Below are positions 16,775 to 25,805 of a stretch of 35,277 nucleotides of DNA, one piece after another. Position numbers and translations under genes: made by a program. The stretch comes from an uncultured Saprospiraceae bacterium (lineage in GTDB: Bacteria > Bacteroidota > Bacteroidia > Chitinophagales > Saprospiraceae): NCBI GenBank assembly GCA_937872405.1, contig CALMSP010000066.1:1-35277 (forward strand), read 5' to 3'. The notes beneath the pieces were generated by a model, which was not told the origin of the DNA, ran no database searches, and saw nothing but the letters and a program-made list of their open reading frames with translations. The number at the start of each line of letters is the position of its first letter. Positions within the stretch are counted from its first letter, which is position 1.

Positions 16775-18793
16775 ATGGATAATAACAACAACAAAGATAA
16801 TAAGCCGAACGGCGCGCGTTTTAATACCTTTTGGATATATGGTATTATTGCGCTGCTGCTTATTGCGGTGAATATCTACAGCCTGAAGGACGCCAAAAAG
16901 GAGCAAATCGCTATGAACCGGCTGGAGCAAATGCTCATTGACCGAGATGTAGATCGCATTGAGGTGGTGAATCGGGCTGTGGCACACATTTATATTAAGA
17001 ATGAAAAACTTGATGACCCCAAGTATGCGGATGCGGCCAAAAGCAATCTCAGCGGTGGTCGCTACCATTATTGGATGGAGATTGGTTCGGTGGATGCTTT
17101 CTACAAATTCGTAGAGGAAGCGCAAGTCCGCGCCGGGCTGCCGCGCAATGAATTGGTAAGCCCTATTGCCGAAACTCGCAACGAATGGTACAAACAGCTC
17201 TTGGGCTGGATAATTCCTTTCGCTTTCATTATCCTCATTTGGGTATTCATTATGCGACGTATTGGTGGCGGCGCCGGCGGTCCAGGGGCACAGATTTTCA
17301 ATATTGGCAAATCAAAAGCAACGCTTTTTGATCAAAATGCAAAAGTGAATGTGACGTTTCAGGATGTAGCTGGGCTGGACGAAGCCAAAGAAGAGGTTAT
17401 GGAAGTCGTGGATTTTCTAAAAAATCCGAAAAAATACACCGCGCTGGGTGGCAAAATTCCGAAAGGAGTACTACTCGTAGGCCCTCCGGGCACTGGTAAA
17501 ACCCTCTTGGCAAAGGCCGTGGCTGGCGAAGCGGGTGTGCCGTTCTTCTCTATTTCTGGGTCAGATTTTGTGGAAATGTTTGTAGGCGTAGGCGCTTCGC
17601 GGGTACGTGATCTTTTCAAACAGGCACGGGAAAAGGCGCCTTGTATTGTATTTATTGACGAAATTGATGCCATCGGCCGCGCTCGTGGTCGCGCCAGTAT
17701 GCAAGGTGGCAATGACGAACGCGAAAATACCCTCAACCAACTACTGGTAGAGATGGATGGCTTCAGCACAGATAAAGGCGTGATTCTGATGGCGGCTACC
17801 AATCGCCCAGATGTACTCGACAGTGCGCTGCTGCGACCGGGGCGTTTTGATCGCCAGATTGGTATTGACCGACCTGACCTCAAGGGCCGCGAAGCCATTT
17901 TTAGCGTGCATTTAAAAAATATCAAAAAAGCGCCAGATGTCACCGCGTTTGCCTTGTCAGAAATGACGCCAGGCTTCGCCGGAGCGGATATCGCCAATGT
18001 ATGCAATGAAGCAGCCCTCATTGCTGCTCGTCGCAACAAGAAAATGGTGGATATGGATGATTTTAACTCCGCGCTCGACCGAGTAATTGGTGGCTTGGAA
18101 AAGAAAAATAAACTGATTTCACCTGACGAGAAACAGATCATAGCTTATCACGAAGCCGGACATGCGGTGTGCGGCTGGTACCTCGAACATGCGACACCTT
18201 TAGTAAAAGTAACCATTGTACCTCGCGGCATTGGCACGCTGGGCTATGCACAATATCTGCCAAAAGAGGAGTACATCACTCGTACCGAACAACTGCTCGA
18301 CCGAATGTGCATGACTTTCGGAGGGCGTGCTGCCGAACAGATCGTGTTTGGTAAGATTTCGACAGGTGCGCAAAGCGACTTAGACCAGGTGACCAAAATG
18401 GCCTACAGCATGATCACGGTGTTTGGTATGAATGAAAAAGTAGGGCAAGTGTCGTTCTACGGTATGTCGCAAGACCAGTTCATGCAGCGGCCCTATTCGG
18501 ATGAAACGGCTACTCTGATTGATGAGGAAGTACGTAAATTGCTCGACAGTCAATATCAACGGGCACAGCAATTGCTAAGAGAACGCCGAAAAGAACTGGA
18601 AATCCTCGCGGATGCCCTATTGGAGAAAGAGGTACTGCATAAATCGGATATTGAACGGATGATTGGCCCTACGCCTTTCCCGCAGCGCGAGCAACATCCG
18701 CAGCCTTCTTCTGCACATCAGCAGAATGGGCAACCGGAAGAAGACGCCGCAGCGGAAACGGAAGAAATTCAAGAAGAAGAAATAAAAAGCTGA
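16775..18793 (+). CDS. ftsH: ATP-dependent zinc metalloprotease FtsH
   Basis: FtsH is a membrane-bound hexameric AAA protease that degrades misassembled membrane proteins and some regulators. The 672-residue protein has TM helices at about 18-36 and 142-160 flanking a periplasmic domain. The AAA module carries Walker A GPPGTGKT (236-243), Walker [10 protein letters not shown] (293-301) and the second region of homology ending RPGRFDR (354-360). The protease domain has HEAGH (459-463) and the third zinc ligand in SDLDQVT. The C-terminal tail is Gln/Glu-rich and low-complexity. It ends in a strong terminator shared with the convergent EamA gene. Confidence 0.97.
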   Translation: MDNNNNKDNKPNGARFNTFWIYGIIALLLIAVNIYSLKDAKKEQIAMNRLEQMLIDRDVDRIEVVNRAVAHIYIKNEKLDDPKYADAAKSNLSGGRYHYWMEIGSVDAFYKFVEEAQVRAGLPRNELVSPIAETRNEWYKQLLGWIIPFAFIILIWVFIMRRIGGGAGGPGAQIFNIGKSKATLFDQNAKVNVTFQDVAGLDEAKEEVMEVVDFLKNPKKYTALGGKIPKGVLLVGPPGTGKTLLAKAVAGEAGVPFFSISGSDFVEMFVGVGASRVRDLFKQAREKAPCIVFIDEIDAIGRARGRASMQGGNDERENTLNQLLVEMDGFSTDKGVILMAATNRPDVLDSALLRPGRFDRQIGIDRPDLKGREAIFSVHLKNIKKAPDVTAFALSEMTPGFAGADIANVCNEAALIAARRNKKMVDMDDFNSALDRVIGGLEKKNKLISPDEKQIIAYHEAGHAVCGWYLEHATPLVKVTIVPRGIGTLGYAQYLPKEEYITRTEQLLDRMCMTFGGRAAEQIVFGKISTGAQSDLDQVTKMAYSMITVFGMNEKVGQVSFYGMSQDQFMQRPYSDETATLIDEEVRKLLDSQYQRAQQLLRERRKELEILADALLEKEVLHKSDIERMIGPTPFPQREQHPQPSSAHQQNGQPEEDAAAETEEIQEEEIKS

Positions 18794-18826
18794 CAACCAA
18801 TACTTTTTAGTTTAAATAAAACTTCG

Positions 18827-18870
18827 AAATGATGATGTGCTTGCCAATTTGGGTGCATCATCATTTTTTT
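18827..18870 (+). terminator. Bidirectional terminator between ftsH and the EamA gene
   Basis: AAATGATGATG (from 18827) pairs with CATCATCATTT (18856-18866), followed by a run of T to 18870. The same structure overlaps the minus-strand stop codon of the transporter gene (18861-18863), so it can serve both convergent genes. Confidence 0.85.
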
Positions 18871-19748
18871 ATTTGAACCTTTTTTAAAATAGGATAACTA
18901 AATACGGCTGTGAGAATAATGATCACTCCCCAATAAAAATGGCTGGTAAGCTGCTCATGATCTTTCAAGATCAACCAAGCGAGTGCAATGCCGTACACTG
19001 GCTCCAGATTGACTGTAAGGTTGGCCGCAAAAGCAGACAATTGCCTTAGGGCACGCAAAGCCAATACGTAAGCCAAAGTAGTACACAATAACGCCAGTAT
19101 TAGTAAATATATCCAATCGAGTATAGATGGTATGATTCGTACCGGCGCGTCAGAAAATGCAAAATAAGCTGGCAATACCAAGCTCAGGAAGATCGCCGCG
19201 CTACCCAGTTCTAAAAAAGTAATTTCAAAAGCATTCCGATCGCCCATCACTTTTTTGTTCAACGTGGCAAACAATGCCGCCAACAGCGCAGCGCCCAGCC
19301 CTACCCACAGCCCAGTGAGCAGTGACAATTCCGTGCCATTCACTATCAGCACCATGCCTGGAATAATGAGTAATCCCAACCCGACTTCAACCCATTTTAT
19401 TCGCTGACGCATAATGAGGGGTTCGAGAATAGACGTAAAAAACGACGTGGTGGCCATAGCAACCAATGCAATAGAGGCATTCGACAATTTGATGGCGCCA
19501 TAAAATGCCAGCCAGTGCATACCAACCAGTACGCCTATACCCAAAAACTGCCACAACAATCGCCGGGGAAGCGTTCGAAACATACGCCCTACACGAATAA
19601 ACAGCAGTAAACTCAGACTGGTCAGCCACACACGCCACCAGACCAACGCCAGCGCTGATAAAGAAATCAGATCACCCAAAATAGCTGTGAAGCCAAACAA
19701 AAAAACAGCAATGTGCAACTCTATGTAAGCCCGTAAGGTCGAATTCAT
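18861..19748 (-). CDS. EamA/DMT-family transporter
   Basis: This is a 295-residue inner-membrane protein of the drug/metabolite transporter superfamily. It has two EamA repeats of five helices each (about 1-135 and 150-290). The glycine and small-residue patterns are typical, for example VWWRVWLTSLSLLLF, GIGVLVGMHWLAFYGAIKLS and LEPVYGIALAWLILKDHE near the C-terminus. These proteins export metabolites, amino acids or related small molecules; the substrate cannot be predicted. It is convergent with ftsH and divergent from the peroxiredoxin-like gene. Confidence 0.92.
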   Translation of the reverse strand: MNSTLRAYIELHIAVFLFGFTAILGDLISLSALALVWWRVWLTSLSLLLFIRVGRMFRTLPRRLLWQFLGIGVLVGMHWLAFYGAIKLSNASIALVAMATTSFFTSILEPLIMRQRIKWVEVGLGLLIIPGMVLIVNGTELSLLTGLWVGLGAALLAALFATLNKKVMGDRNAFEITFLELGSAAIFLSLVLPAYFAFSDAPVRIIPSILDWIYLLILALLCTTLAYVLALRALRQLSAFAANLTVNLEPVYGIALAWLILKDHEQLTSHFYWGVIIILTAVFSYPILKKVQIKK

Positions 19749-19776
19749 ATGCTTCTTTGTACCCTGTTATAACGCT

Positions 19777-19805
19777 GAAATATAGCTGCCAAAGCGCTTC
19801 TTCAA
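19777..19805 (-). promoter_or_regulatory. Candidate promoter of the EamA transporter
   Basis: On the minus strand, TTG (19805-19803) and TATATTTC (19784-19777, 7 of 8 to TAnnTTTG) are 18 bases apart, about 30 bases ahead of the ATG at 19748. Confidence 0.35.
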
Positions 19806-20011
19806 CGCGCTGTAAATTGCATAAGATTTATGGAATCCCATTATAAAATCAACCATTTTTTAAATAGCATTATTCGCATTTTTTATAAAAACTTGCTCGC
19901 TGCATCCGGAAGCAGTAAGTATTTCTTTGCCGGCAACCGGAGCGTGTTTAACAAAATTTAAACTTTTATTACTTTCCAGTGTTAAATTATGGCTCAATCA
20001 TATACACACTC

Positions 20012-20551
20012 ATGTCACTTGCTTATACAGAAACAGAGGCATTAGTGCAAATGGTAGCCAATACGGGCGATAATTTGTACGATCTTTCTAACAGACAACC
20101 AGTAATGCTTGTTTTTCTGCGTCACTTCGGTTGTACCTTCTGTCGGGAAGCACTGGCGGATATTGCCAATAAAAGAGTTTCCATTGAGAATACCGGCACC
20201 CGTATTGTATTTGTACACATGGCCGAGCACGAGTTGGCGGAACGCTATTTTGATCGTTATGGCTTAGAAGGCGCAATGCATATCAGTGACCCAGCGTGTA
20301 AGTTTTATGCAGCTTTTGGGCTGGTAAAAGGCAGCCTTACCCAACTGTTTGGGCTACACTCCTTCATTCGGGGCTTCCAGTCAAGCATTGTAGAAGGGCA
20401 CGGCTTGGGCCCCATGCTTGGTGATGGTTTTCAGATGCCGGGCGTGTTTGTATTGCATGAAGGAGCGGTGCGGGAAAGTTTTATCCATAAACTTGCTTCG
20501 GATCGCCCGGATTATGTAAATTTGGCAAAGTGTTGCTTACTCGAAACTTGA
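20012..20551 (+). CDS. Peroxiredoxin-like (AhpC/TSA-type) thioredoxin-fold protein
   Basis: This is a 179-residue cytoplasmic redox protein. VMLVFLRHFGCTFCREALADI (read as two parts: strand, then C-x-x-C helix start) places a CTFC pair where thioredoxins and atypical peroxiredoxins have their active cysteines. Later strands (IVFVHM, FYAAFGLVKG, PGVFVLHEG) fit the 'peroxiredoxin-like 2 / SelL' group, which reduces peroxides or disulfides. The ATG at 20012 is preferred over the GTG at 19979, because the extra 11 residues are not conserved in character. It has its own promoter region and terminator. The exact substrate is unknown. Confidence 0.82.
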   Translation: MSLAYTETEALVQMVANTGDNLYDLSNRQPVMLVFLRHFGCTFCREALADIANKRVSIENTGTRIVFVHMAEHELAERYFDRYGLEGAMHISDPACKFYAAFGLVKGSLTQLFGLHSFIRGFQSSIVEGHGLGPMLGDGFQMPGVFVLHEGAVRESFIHKLASDRPDYVNLAKCCLLET

Positions 20552-20612
20552 GCGCTTTTCCTATAGATTACATATATGTTTTCCCAACAAATAGACACAA
20601 TATTCCTGCTCG

Positions 20613-20640
20613 TGCCTTGAACTTTATTCAAGGCATTTTT
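20613..20640 (+). terminator. Intrinsic terminator after the peroxiredoxin-like gene
   Basis: TGCCTTGAA (20613-20621) and TTCAAGGCA (20627-20635) form a perfect 9-bp stem with a 5-base loop, followed by TTTTTATTTT. Confidence 0.88.
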
Positions 20641-20689
20641 ATTTTAATACTATTGGAGGCAACTTGCTCCTTCGCAAACTTCTATTGAT

Positions 20690-21790
20690 ATGATCGGATG
20701 GAAATTTTCAGACTATGTCCCCGGCATGGAGGGGCAGGCCCCTTTTGACCGGCTGTTCAAGGTATTCCAAGAATTGCTGCTTTATACCTCCGGGGAGGTG
20801 TCGGAGGCGCTGTCATGGCTCACCGAGTTAGATAAAGAATATAAGCTAACCGATGACGACTACGGCATGGCGGACTTCATCCGTGACCTAATTGACAAGG
20901 GCTACATCCGCATGGATGAAGGGCAGGCGCCAGGCTTCGTACCCTCCTCAAAATTGGAAATCGCATTGCGCCGGCGCGCACTGGAAGATGTATTCGGGCA
21001 GTTAAAAAAGTCGAAACGGGGCAATCATAATACTCGGCAAGGTGGCCGCGGCGACGAAGTAACCTCCGATTTTCGCCCTTTTGAATTTGGTGACCCCCTC
21101 GACAACCTCGCCGTGTCGGAATCCTTACGCAACGCACAGATCAACCACGGTATTGATGATTTTCAACTGGCTCAAGAAGACCTCGAAGTGTATGAAACGC
21201 TTTACCAAAGCCAAATGAGTACCGTATTGATGATTGACATCTCGCATTCGATGATCCTGTATGGCGAAGACCGCATCACCCCCGCGAAGAAGGTGGCAAT
21301 GGCGCTATCAGAACTCATCACCACCCGCTATCCAAAAGATACACTGGATGTAATTGTGTTTGGCAACGATGCGTGGCAGATTGAAATCAAAGATTTACCA
21401 TACTTGGAAGTGGGTCCTTACCATACCAATACGGTGGCCGGCCTCGAGTTGGCTATGAATATTCTGCGCCGTCGCAAAAATCCGAACAAGCAAATTTTTA
21501 TGATTACCGACGGCAAGCCAACTTGCATTAAAAAAGGTAAAAAATACTACCAAAACAGCTTTGGGCTGGATCGCAAAATTGTGAGCCGCACTTTGAGCCT
21601 GGCTGCTCAGTGTCGCAAATTGCAAATACCCGTCACCACCTTCATGATTGCGCGCGACCCGTATTTGGTCAATTTTGTAGATCAATTTACCCGCGCCAAC
21701 AATGGCAAGGCATTCTACAGTAGCCTACAGGGTTTGGGTGATTTTATTTTCATGGATTACAAAAACAACAAAGCGCGCCGCAATCGCTAA
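20690..21790 (+). CDS. VWA-domain protein (ChlD/CoxE-like)
   Basis: This is a 366-residue cytoplasmic protein with no signal peptide. The N-terminal half (about 1-170) is helical and charged, with a GRGDE-rich linker. The C-terminal half is a von Willebrand factor A domain with an intact MIDAS: DISHS (183-187), threonine in YHTNTVAG (about 246-248) and ITDGKPT (272-278). Such proteins normally work with MoxR-type AAA ATPases as metal-dependent adaptors in protein remodelling. No ATPase is adjacent; the MoxR gene in this window is 11 kb away on the other strand. The next gene downstream (79 bases) is a secreted protein. Confidence 0.88.
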   Translation: MIGWKFSDYVPGMEGQAPFDRLFKVFQELLLYTSGEVSEALSWLTELDKEYKLTDDDYGMADFIRDLIDKGYIRMDEGQAPGFVPSSKLEIALRRRALEDVFGQLKKSKRGNHNTRQGGRGDEVTSDFRPFEFGDPLDNLAVSESLRNAQINHGIDDFQLAQEDLEVYETLYQSQMSTVLMIDISHSMILYGEDRITPAKKVAMALSELITTRYPKDTLDVIVFGNDAWQIEIKDLPYLEVGPYHTNTVAGLELAMNILRRRKNPNKQIFMITDGKPTCIKKGKKYYQNSFGLDRKIVSRTLSLAAQCRKLQIPVTTFMIARDPYLVNFVDQFTRANNGKAFYSSLQGLGDFIFMDYKNNKARRNR

Positions 21791-21869
21791 GCAAGTACCG
21801 ATTTTCCAATGTTTTCCAACAATTTATCGGCGTAGGGCAGCGTTGATACGTTCAAAGGAAAACAACATC

Positions 21870-22799
21870 ATGGTGAAATTCATTTTTCCGATACTGCTGC
21901 TCCTGCTGAGCACTGCCGGTTATGCCCAAAAAAAGCAAGTAGCAGCACTGAGCGCCGATGCGCAGCAAGAATTAAAAATATGGGAAGATACCTTAGCCGT
22001 ACTGGGCTATGCTGTTGTGAATGATTCACTGCCGGACTATCGTTTTGCAGCTTGCCACAAGCTCATTCCTACCTTGGTCAAGGCTTTAAAAATCGAAAAC
22101 TCCTTCCAGTATCCTTTCGAGCGCCTGAGGTCTATTTCTATTCAATACCCGCAGGATAGCTCGTTTCGCATTTTCACTTGGCAATTGTATGTGGACAAAG
22201 ACGAGTACCGTTACTACGGTGCTATTCAGATGAATTCGCCGGAACTAAAGCTCTTCCCACTATCAGATCGGGCAGCTACCGTGAGCAACATTGAGCAGGA
22301 AGTGCTGACGCCGGAGCGCTGGTTTGGCTCGGTATATTACAACCTTAAAGAATGCAAAAACGCGCAGGGTAAGTATTACCTGCTTTTCGGATTTAATGGG
22401 TATAGTTTTTTTCACAAGCGTAAAGTGGTAGATGTATTGCATTTTAAAGATGGCAAACCACTATTTGGTGCCCCAGTATTCCTAAAAGAGGAAAAAGGCT
22501 ACCCCACGCAGAGCAAAAAGCGACTGCTGTTGGAATATTCGGTGGCAGCCAGTGTGCGTTTGAATTATGACCCAGCATTGGAGTTATTAGTCTTTGATCA
22601 TCTGATTGCGATGGAAGGCCAATACGGCGAAGGCATGACGATGGTGCCGGACGGAAGCTACGAAGCCTACAAATACGAAAAAGGCCTTTGGAAATACATA
22701 CCCAAGCTACATACGGAAATCATGGATGAGGCGCCTCGGCCGCAACCCATACTCGACCAGCGCGAAAAGAATATTTTTGGTAAAAGCGGCGGCAAATGA
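21870..22799 (+). CDS. Secreted protein of unknown function
   Basis: This is a 309-residue exported protein. The ATG at 21870 is chosen because it begins a clean signal peptide (MVKFIFPILLLLLSTAGYAQ), while the longer frame upstream is a shadow of the VWA gene. The mature part is rich in aromatic beta-strand patterns (FRIFTWQLYVDKDEYRYYG, YYLLFGFNGYSFF, KVVDVLHFKDGKP) and ends with a charged tail. No catalytic motif was recognised. I know similar uncharacterised proteins only as a general Bacteroidota type. It follows the VWA gene closely and converges on the YceI gene. Confidence 0.82.
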   Translation: MVKFIFPILLLLLSTAGYAQKKQVAALSADAQQELKIWEDTLAVLGYAVVNDSLPDYRFAACHKLIPTLVKALKIENSFQYPFERLRSISIQYPQDSSFRIFTWQLYVDKDEYRYYGAIQMNSPELKLFPLSDRAATVSNIEQEVLTPERWFGSVYYNLKECKNAQGKYYLLFGFNGYSFFHKRKVVDVLHFKDGKPLFGAPVFLKEEKGYPTQSKKRLLLEYSVAASVRLNYDPALELLVFDHLIAMEGQYGEGMTMVPDGSYEAYKYEKGLWKYIPKLHTEIMDEAPRPQPILDQREKNIFGKSGGK

Positions 22800-22822
22800 C
22801 TTGCGTAATAGCCATGCCTTCT

Positions 22823-23452
22823 TTATAATAGCTGAACACAAAGGTCTAAGTCAATAGCAATTTCGTTGGCTACCTTGATTAGTCCCATCATCGGGCGGGG
22901 CGGGCGGATACCGTAATCCGTAAGTAGTAATTTTTTATTACCCTTGAATCGGTACTCGCGCTCCGTTGCTTGCATAGCCTGCACAAGGAGCGTTTCCTTA
23001 CGGCTCACCCCAGCAATGGTGATTTGCGCGGTCGCATTCATAGTTGCCCAATCGCCATTGGGGGTCAGGCGCGTATCGCAGGACTGCCGCACTTCCAGCA
23101 ATTCAATAAAAATATGCGGGTACTCATTGGCTTTGAGCGCCTCGTACATGTCATTATTCATAGCCTTATTGCCGCAGTGCAATTTTTTGGACTGTACCTG
23201 CAGAATAGCTTTTGAAAATCGAATCCGATCACCGATCTTTATAATGCTGGACTCTGCCTTGGGAAAAGATTCTGTGCAGTGGCAAGTAAAATCCGTTACA
23301 TTACTAGTGCCCTCAATACGAAGCGAGCTACCCTGCATGATTTGAAACGCTACCGTGCGGCTCGTGCTGGCGGGCAACAGCAGCAAAGCTGGTAGCAACA
23401 AGACGAACGCCGAGAGAAAAGGTACTTGAGTGGGAACGGATAGCTTGTTCAT
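22823..23452 (-). CDS. YceI family protein (second copy of the YceI-porin-YceI unit)
   Basis: This is a 209-residue exported protein with an N-terminal signal/hydrophobic segment (about 8-36) and a YceI lipocalin-like beta-barrel. Family marks are SSLRIEGTSNVTDFTC, NNDMYEALKANEYPHI, ITIAGVSRK and LLLTDYGIRPP. Characterised YceI proteins bind polyisoprenoid lipids in the periplasm. It is the last gene of a three-gene minus-strand unit, with the porin 74 bases upstream and a hairpin between them that may lower its expression. It is clearly divergent from the 25-kb YceI copy and carries several cysteines (CHC), which that copy lacks. Confidence 0.9.
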   Translation of the reverse strand: MNKLSVPTQVPFLSAFVLLLPALLLLPASTSRTVAFQIMQGSSLRIEGTSNVTDFTCHCTESFPKAESSIIKIGDRIRFSKAILQVQSKKLHCGNKAMNNDMYEALKANEYPHIFIELLEVRQSCDTRLTPNGDWATMNATAQITIAGVSRKETLLVQAMQATEREYRFKGNKKLLLTDYGIRPPRPMMGLIKVANEIAIDLDLCVQLL

Positions 23453-23472
23453 CAGGAAACGTATTTTAGATA

Positions 23473-23505
23473 AGCCGTGCCCGGCATGGAAAACCCGACA
23501 CGGCT
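23473..23505 (-). terminator. Hairpin between porin and YceI genes (possible attenuator)
   Basis: AGCCGTG (23473-23479) pairs with CACGGCT (23499-23505), and the stem extends inward through a T.G wobble and further GC pairs. On the minus strand it follows the porin stop by about 20 bases and has no good T-run, so partial termination or mRNA protection is more likely than a full stop. Confidence 0.55.
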
Positions 23506-23526
23506 CAGCGATTTTTAACCTTATTT

Positions 23527-24915
23527 TTAGAATCCTAATACCGCTTCAATCATAAACCCATTGAATTTACCTTCCGAACGAATATCCGTTCTTGGAAAAT
23601 CCTTATAGTCCTGATTGATATAAGCGCCTTTTAGTAGCAAATTTTTGGTAGCGAACCACCCTGCGGCCACTTCATAGCGGTTTACAGTTAAATCGGCAGC
23701 TTGCTGTCCGTCGCGGATGCGAGCGTCAAGCGCGCCCGTGACCGTATTGTAGCGCCCACCAATGAACACTTGCTCATTCTTGAAGAAACGATAAACGCCT
23801 TCCACGCTCATTTGGCTAACCTCTCTTTTGTCTGGTTTCGTTTGTCCTTCCCGACGAGGATCACCATTGGCATAGCCTTGCGTTTGTTCGTAAGTGGCAA
23901 ACACTTCCAGCCCTTTGAATTTTAGGAAAGGATTGATCTGCCAAGATATAACATTGTTGGTCAAACCCGGATTAATGCGCCCCGACGTAAAACGGTTAGC
24001 CGTTGTACTGGCAGTAACTGCGCCCCCCGATAGGAAAGATTGCGGCTCCATGGCAAAATAGAAACGTGAACCAGTGCGGTCGCCACCGTACAGGGTGTTG
24101 CGCGGCGTTTCGTTATTCATGTACATCGAGCCAGACAGACGCAGGCGGAAGTCATCGCCCAGTTGTTTGTCGTATGCCAATTTTGTATAAATAGATGGGC
24201 TTTTTTTCTGATTCGGGCCATAGTCTCGTACATCGCCATTGATCAAGCCACCGGTCAAACCTACCATCAGCATCAGGTCGTTGGTCGGAAATACATACAC
24301 TTCGCCACCGATTTCGGTCGTAAAGGCATCCATGATGTAATTGCCCACGAAGGGATTGTAAATCGCGTTGCCATTATCCGTGCGGCGGAACTGCTGGTCG
24401 CCATAGTTTACTTGAAAATGTCCGATTTTCACGCGCAGGTACTTGCTAAACCAGTCGGGGTTGCCAAACATTGGCAGCTTGTCCACTTGTACGTAGCCAC
24501 CTTTCACCCAAAATTCGGGGTGGTGACGCGACGACATATAATTTTCCAGCGATAGACGAATACCGTCTTCTAATTGCACGTCGAGGTTCAGGTTGGCGGT
24601 TGCCAAATTAAAGCCATTGCCCAGCGGGTAGAGCTGGTTCAGGTTCGTTTTGCCATCGGGCGCGAGCAGTTCGGCTGCGTTGTTTTCGTGGCTCAGCGCT
24701 TGGTATTGTTGGGTAAAAGCGCCGCCAATGCGCACTTTTACACCATCAAATTCTACAGTGTCGGCCTTGGTCGGCTCAAATACGTTCACGCCTTGCTGAT
24801 TCCATTGGCGAAAGTATTGAATAGCAGGTTGTTGTGCCATAACCAGGTTAGCGAAGGCGACAAACGATACGATTGCCATTGCCTTATAGGCTTGATGAAA
24901 GCATTTCATACACAT
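23527..24915 (-). CDS. Outer-membrane porin (OprO/OprP-like beta-barrel)
   Basis: This is a 462-residue outer-membrane protein. A signal peptide ends at ANLVMAQ (about residue 28). The rest is an alternating beta-strand barrel ending in the aromatic C-terminal strand IEAVLGF, as expected for Omp85-inserted porins. Features such as DGIRLSLENYMSSRHHPEFWVKGG and YLRVKIGHFQVNYGDQQFRR match phosphate-selective-porin-type proteins of Bacteroidota. The solute is unknown. It sits between two YceI genes (38 and 74 bases away) on the same strand, which suggests one transcription unit. Two ATG-type starts are close together (M1, M3); this does not affect the signal peptide. Confidence 0.88.
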   Translation of the reverse strand: MCMKCFHQAYKAMAIVSFVAFANLVMAQQPAIQYFRQWNQQGVNVFEPTKADTVEFDGVKVRIGGAFTQQYQALSHENNAAELLAPDGKTNLNQLYPLGNGFNLATANLNLDVQLEDGIRLSLENYMSSRHHPEFWVKGGYVQVDKLPMFGNPDWFSKYLRVKIGHFQVNYGDQQFRRTDNGNAIYNPFVGNYIMDAFTTEIGGEVYVFPTNDLMLMVGLTGGLINGDVRDYGPNQKKSPSIYTKLAYDKQLGDDFRLRLSGSMYMNNETPRNTLYGGDRTGSRFYFAMEPQSFLSGGAVTASTTANRFTSGRINPGLTNNVISWQINPFLKFKGLEVFATYEQTQGYANGDPRREGQTKPDKREVSQMSVEGVYRFFKNEQVFIGGRYNTVTGALDARIRDGQQAADLTVNRYEVAAGWFATKNLLLKGAYINQDYKDFPRTDIRSEGKFNGFMIEAVLGF

Positions 24916-24953
24916 TATTTTTTTAAAATGGTGAGTGAATATTTTTATAAATT

Positions 24954-25556
24954 TTATTTACCTGTTGTTCGGTTATTACTAACCGTAGGTGTCATTTTTA
25001 CCGAAAAACCGATGGTGACTTCATTGCCCGTTTTCATGGTGCCCATCAAGGCAGTAGGCGGATCAATGCCGTATTCGGTCATTAGAATGCTGCGCGAACC
25101 CTCAAATTGTAAGCTACCATCTTGCAGCACTTTGCCTTTTACATCCATGCTGATCGTTCTGGTCACGCCGGCTACAGTCAGGCTACCGCTCGTTTTGATT
25201 TTGTAGTCATTACCGCTTTTTTCTAAGGCGCTTACACTGCCAAGTTTGTAAGTAATATTAGCATGTTGATCACTTTTTAAAGCACTGTAGGTTCTTTTGT
25301 CCATCGCTGAGCCTTTCGAACTTTTGATGCCATTCACCGGAATGGTCACACTTAGGCTATTGATGGCTTTGAGCAAATTGCCATCCAAGGTCAGGTCGGC
25401 GCTTGCTTGTACTTTGCTTACATTGGATTCCCAATCGTGCAGGTTGGAAGTACCCGCAATTGTCATTTTACTGGAAGTAATTTCGTATGCTGTTTGTGCA
25501 CTGGCCCACTGCAACATTCCGAAGGCAACTATTAGGAAAAAAATTGAACGTGCCAT
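24954..25556 (-). CDS. YceI family protein (first copy)
   Basis: This is a 200-residue periplasmic protein. The signal peptide is at residues 1-20 (MARSIFFLIVAFGMLQWASA). The YceI domain shows MTIAGTSNLHDWES, MDKRTYSALKSDQHANI, SLTVAGVTR and SILMTEYGIDPPTALMG. YceI barrels hold long isoprenoid or fatty chains. It is the first gene of the YceI-porin-YceI unit. Its upstream region holds an exact TAnnTTTG box and a Crp/Fnr-like palindrome, so regulated expression is likely. Confidence 0.93.
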   Translation of the reverse strand: MARSIFFLIVAFGMLQWASAQTAYEITSSKMTIAGTSNLHDWESNVSKVQASADLTLDGNLLKAINSLSVTIPVNGIKSSKGSAMDKRTYSALKSDQHANITYKLGSVSALEKSGNDYKIKTSGSLTVAGVTRTISMDVKGKVLQDGSLQFEGSRSILMTEYGIDPPTALMGTMKTGNEVTIGFSVKMTPTVSNNRTTGK

Positions 25557-25591
25557 ATTGTATCATTTTTGTTGATAAAAACTAACTGGCA

Positions 25592-25599
25592 CAAAGGTA
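25592..25599 (-). promoter_or_regulatory. -7 promoter box of the YceI-porin-YceI unit
   Basis: TACCTTTG on the minus strand is an exact match to TAnnTTTG, 36 bases ahead of the YceI ATG. No TTG lies at the normal -33 spacing, consistent with a promoter that needs an activator. Confidence 0.6.
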
Positions 25600-25644
25600 G
25601 GTGAACAAACATTCGTGTGACACTGACAAGCGTCAGGGGTATTC

Positions 25645-25660
25645 AGTGATCTTTGTCACA
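25645..25660. promoter_or_regulatory. Crp/Fnr-type operator upstream of YceI
   Basis: AGTGA - six bases - TCACA on the plus strand (TGTGA - N6 - TCACT on the minus) differs by one base from the Crp consensus TGTGA-N6-TCACA. Its centre is about 67 bases upstream of the predicted start of transcription, a position used by class I Crp/Fnr activation. A second smaller palindrome (CTGAC-AAGC-GTCAG) lies between it and the promoter. No Crp/Fnr gene is in the window. Confidence 0.55.
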
Positions 25661-25706
25661 CATAGCCCAGTAAAAGGAGCGTGAGTCATCTTTTTCAGAA
25701 TGGAAC

Positions 25707-25797
25707 TACAACATAAATCGCGTATAAAACATTGGATTTCAGCATTTTAAGAGTATTGCCCATCATTTCTTTTGTACAATATAAATAGCGTATAAAA
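25707..25797. repeat. Pair of 23-bp direct repeats beside the propeller gene
   Basis: TACAACATAAATCGCGTATA... at 25707-25729 recurs at 25775-25797 with 21 of 23 bases identical (consensus TACAAYATAAATMGCGTATA then AAA). The units are 68 bp apart, in the gap between the 3' end of the propeller gene and the YceI promoter. They may be operators or relics of a duplication; no gene fits between them. Confidence 0.6.
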
Positions 25798-25805
25798 ACG
25801 AGGCT

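Noticed and set aside
20690-21790. Reading the VWA gene as the missing partner of the MoxR-DUF5682 operon
   Set aside because: It is 11 kb away on the other strand in a different transcription unit. Pairing remains only a hypothesis and is not used in the annotation.
21702-21869. N-terminal extension of the secreted hypothetical protein into the VWA gene
   Set aside because: The extra 56 residues overlap the VWA coding sequence in another frame and precede a clean signal peptide starting at 21870.
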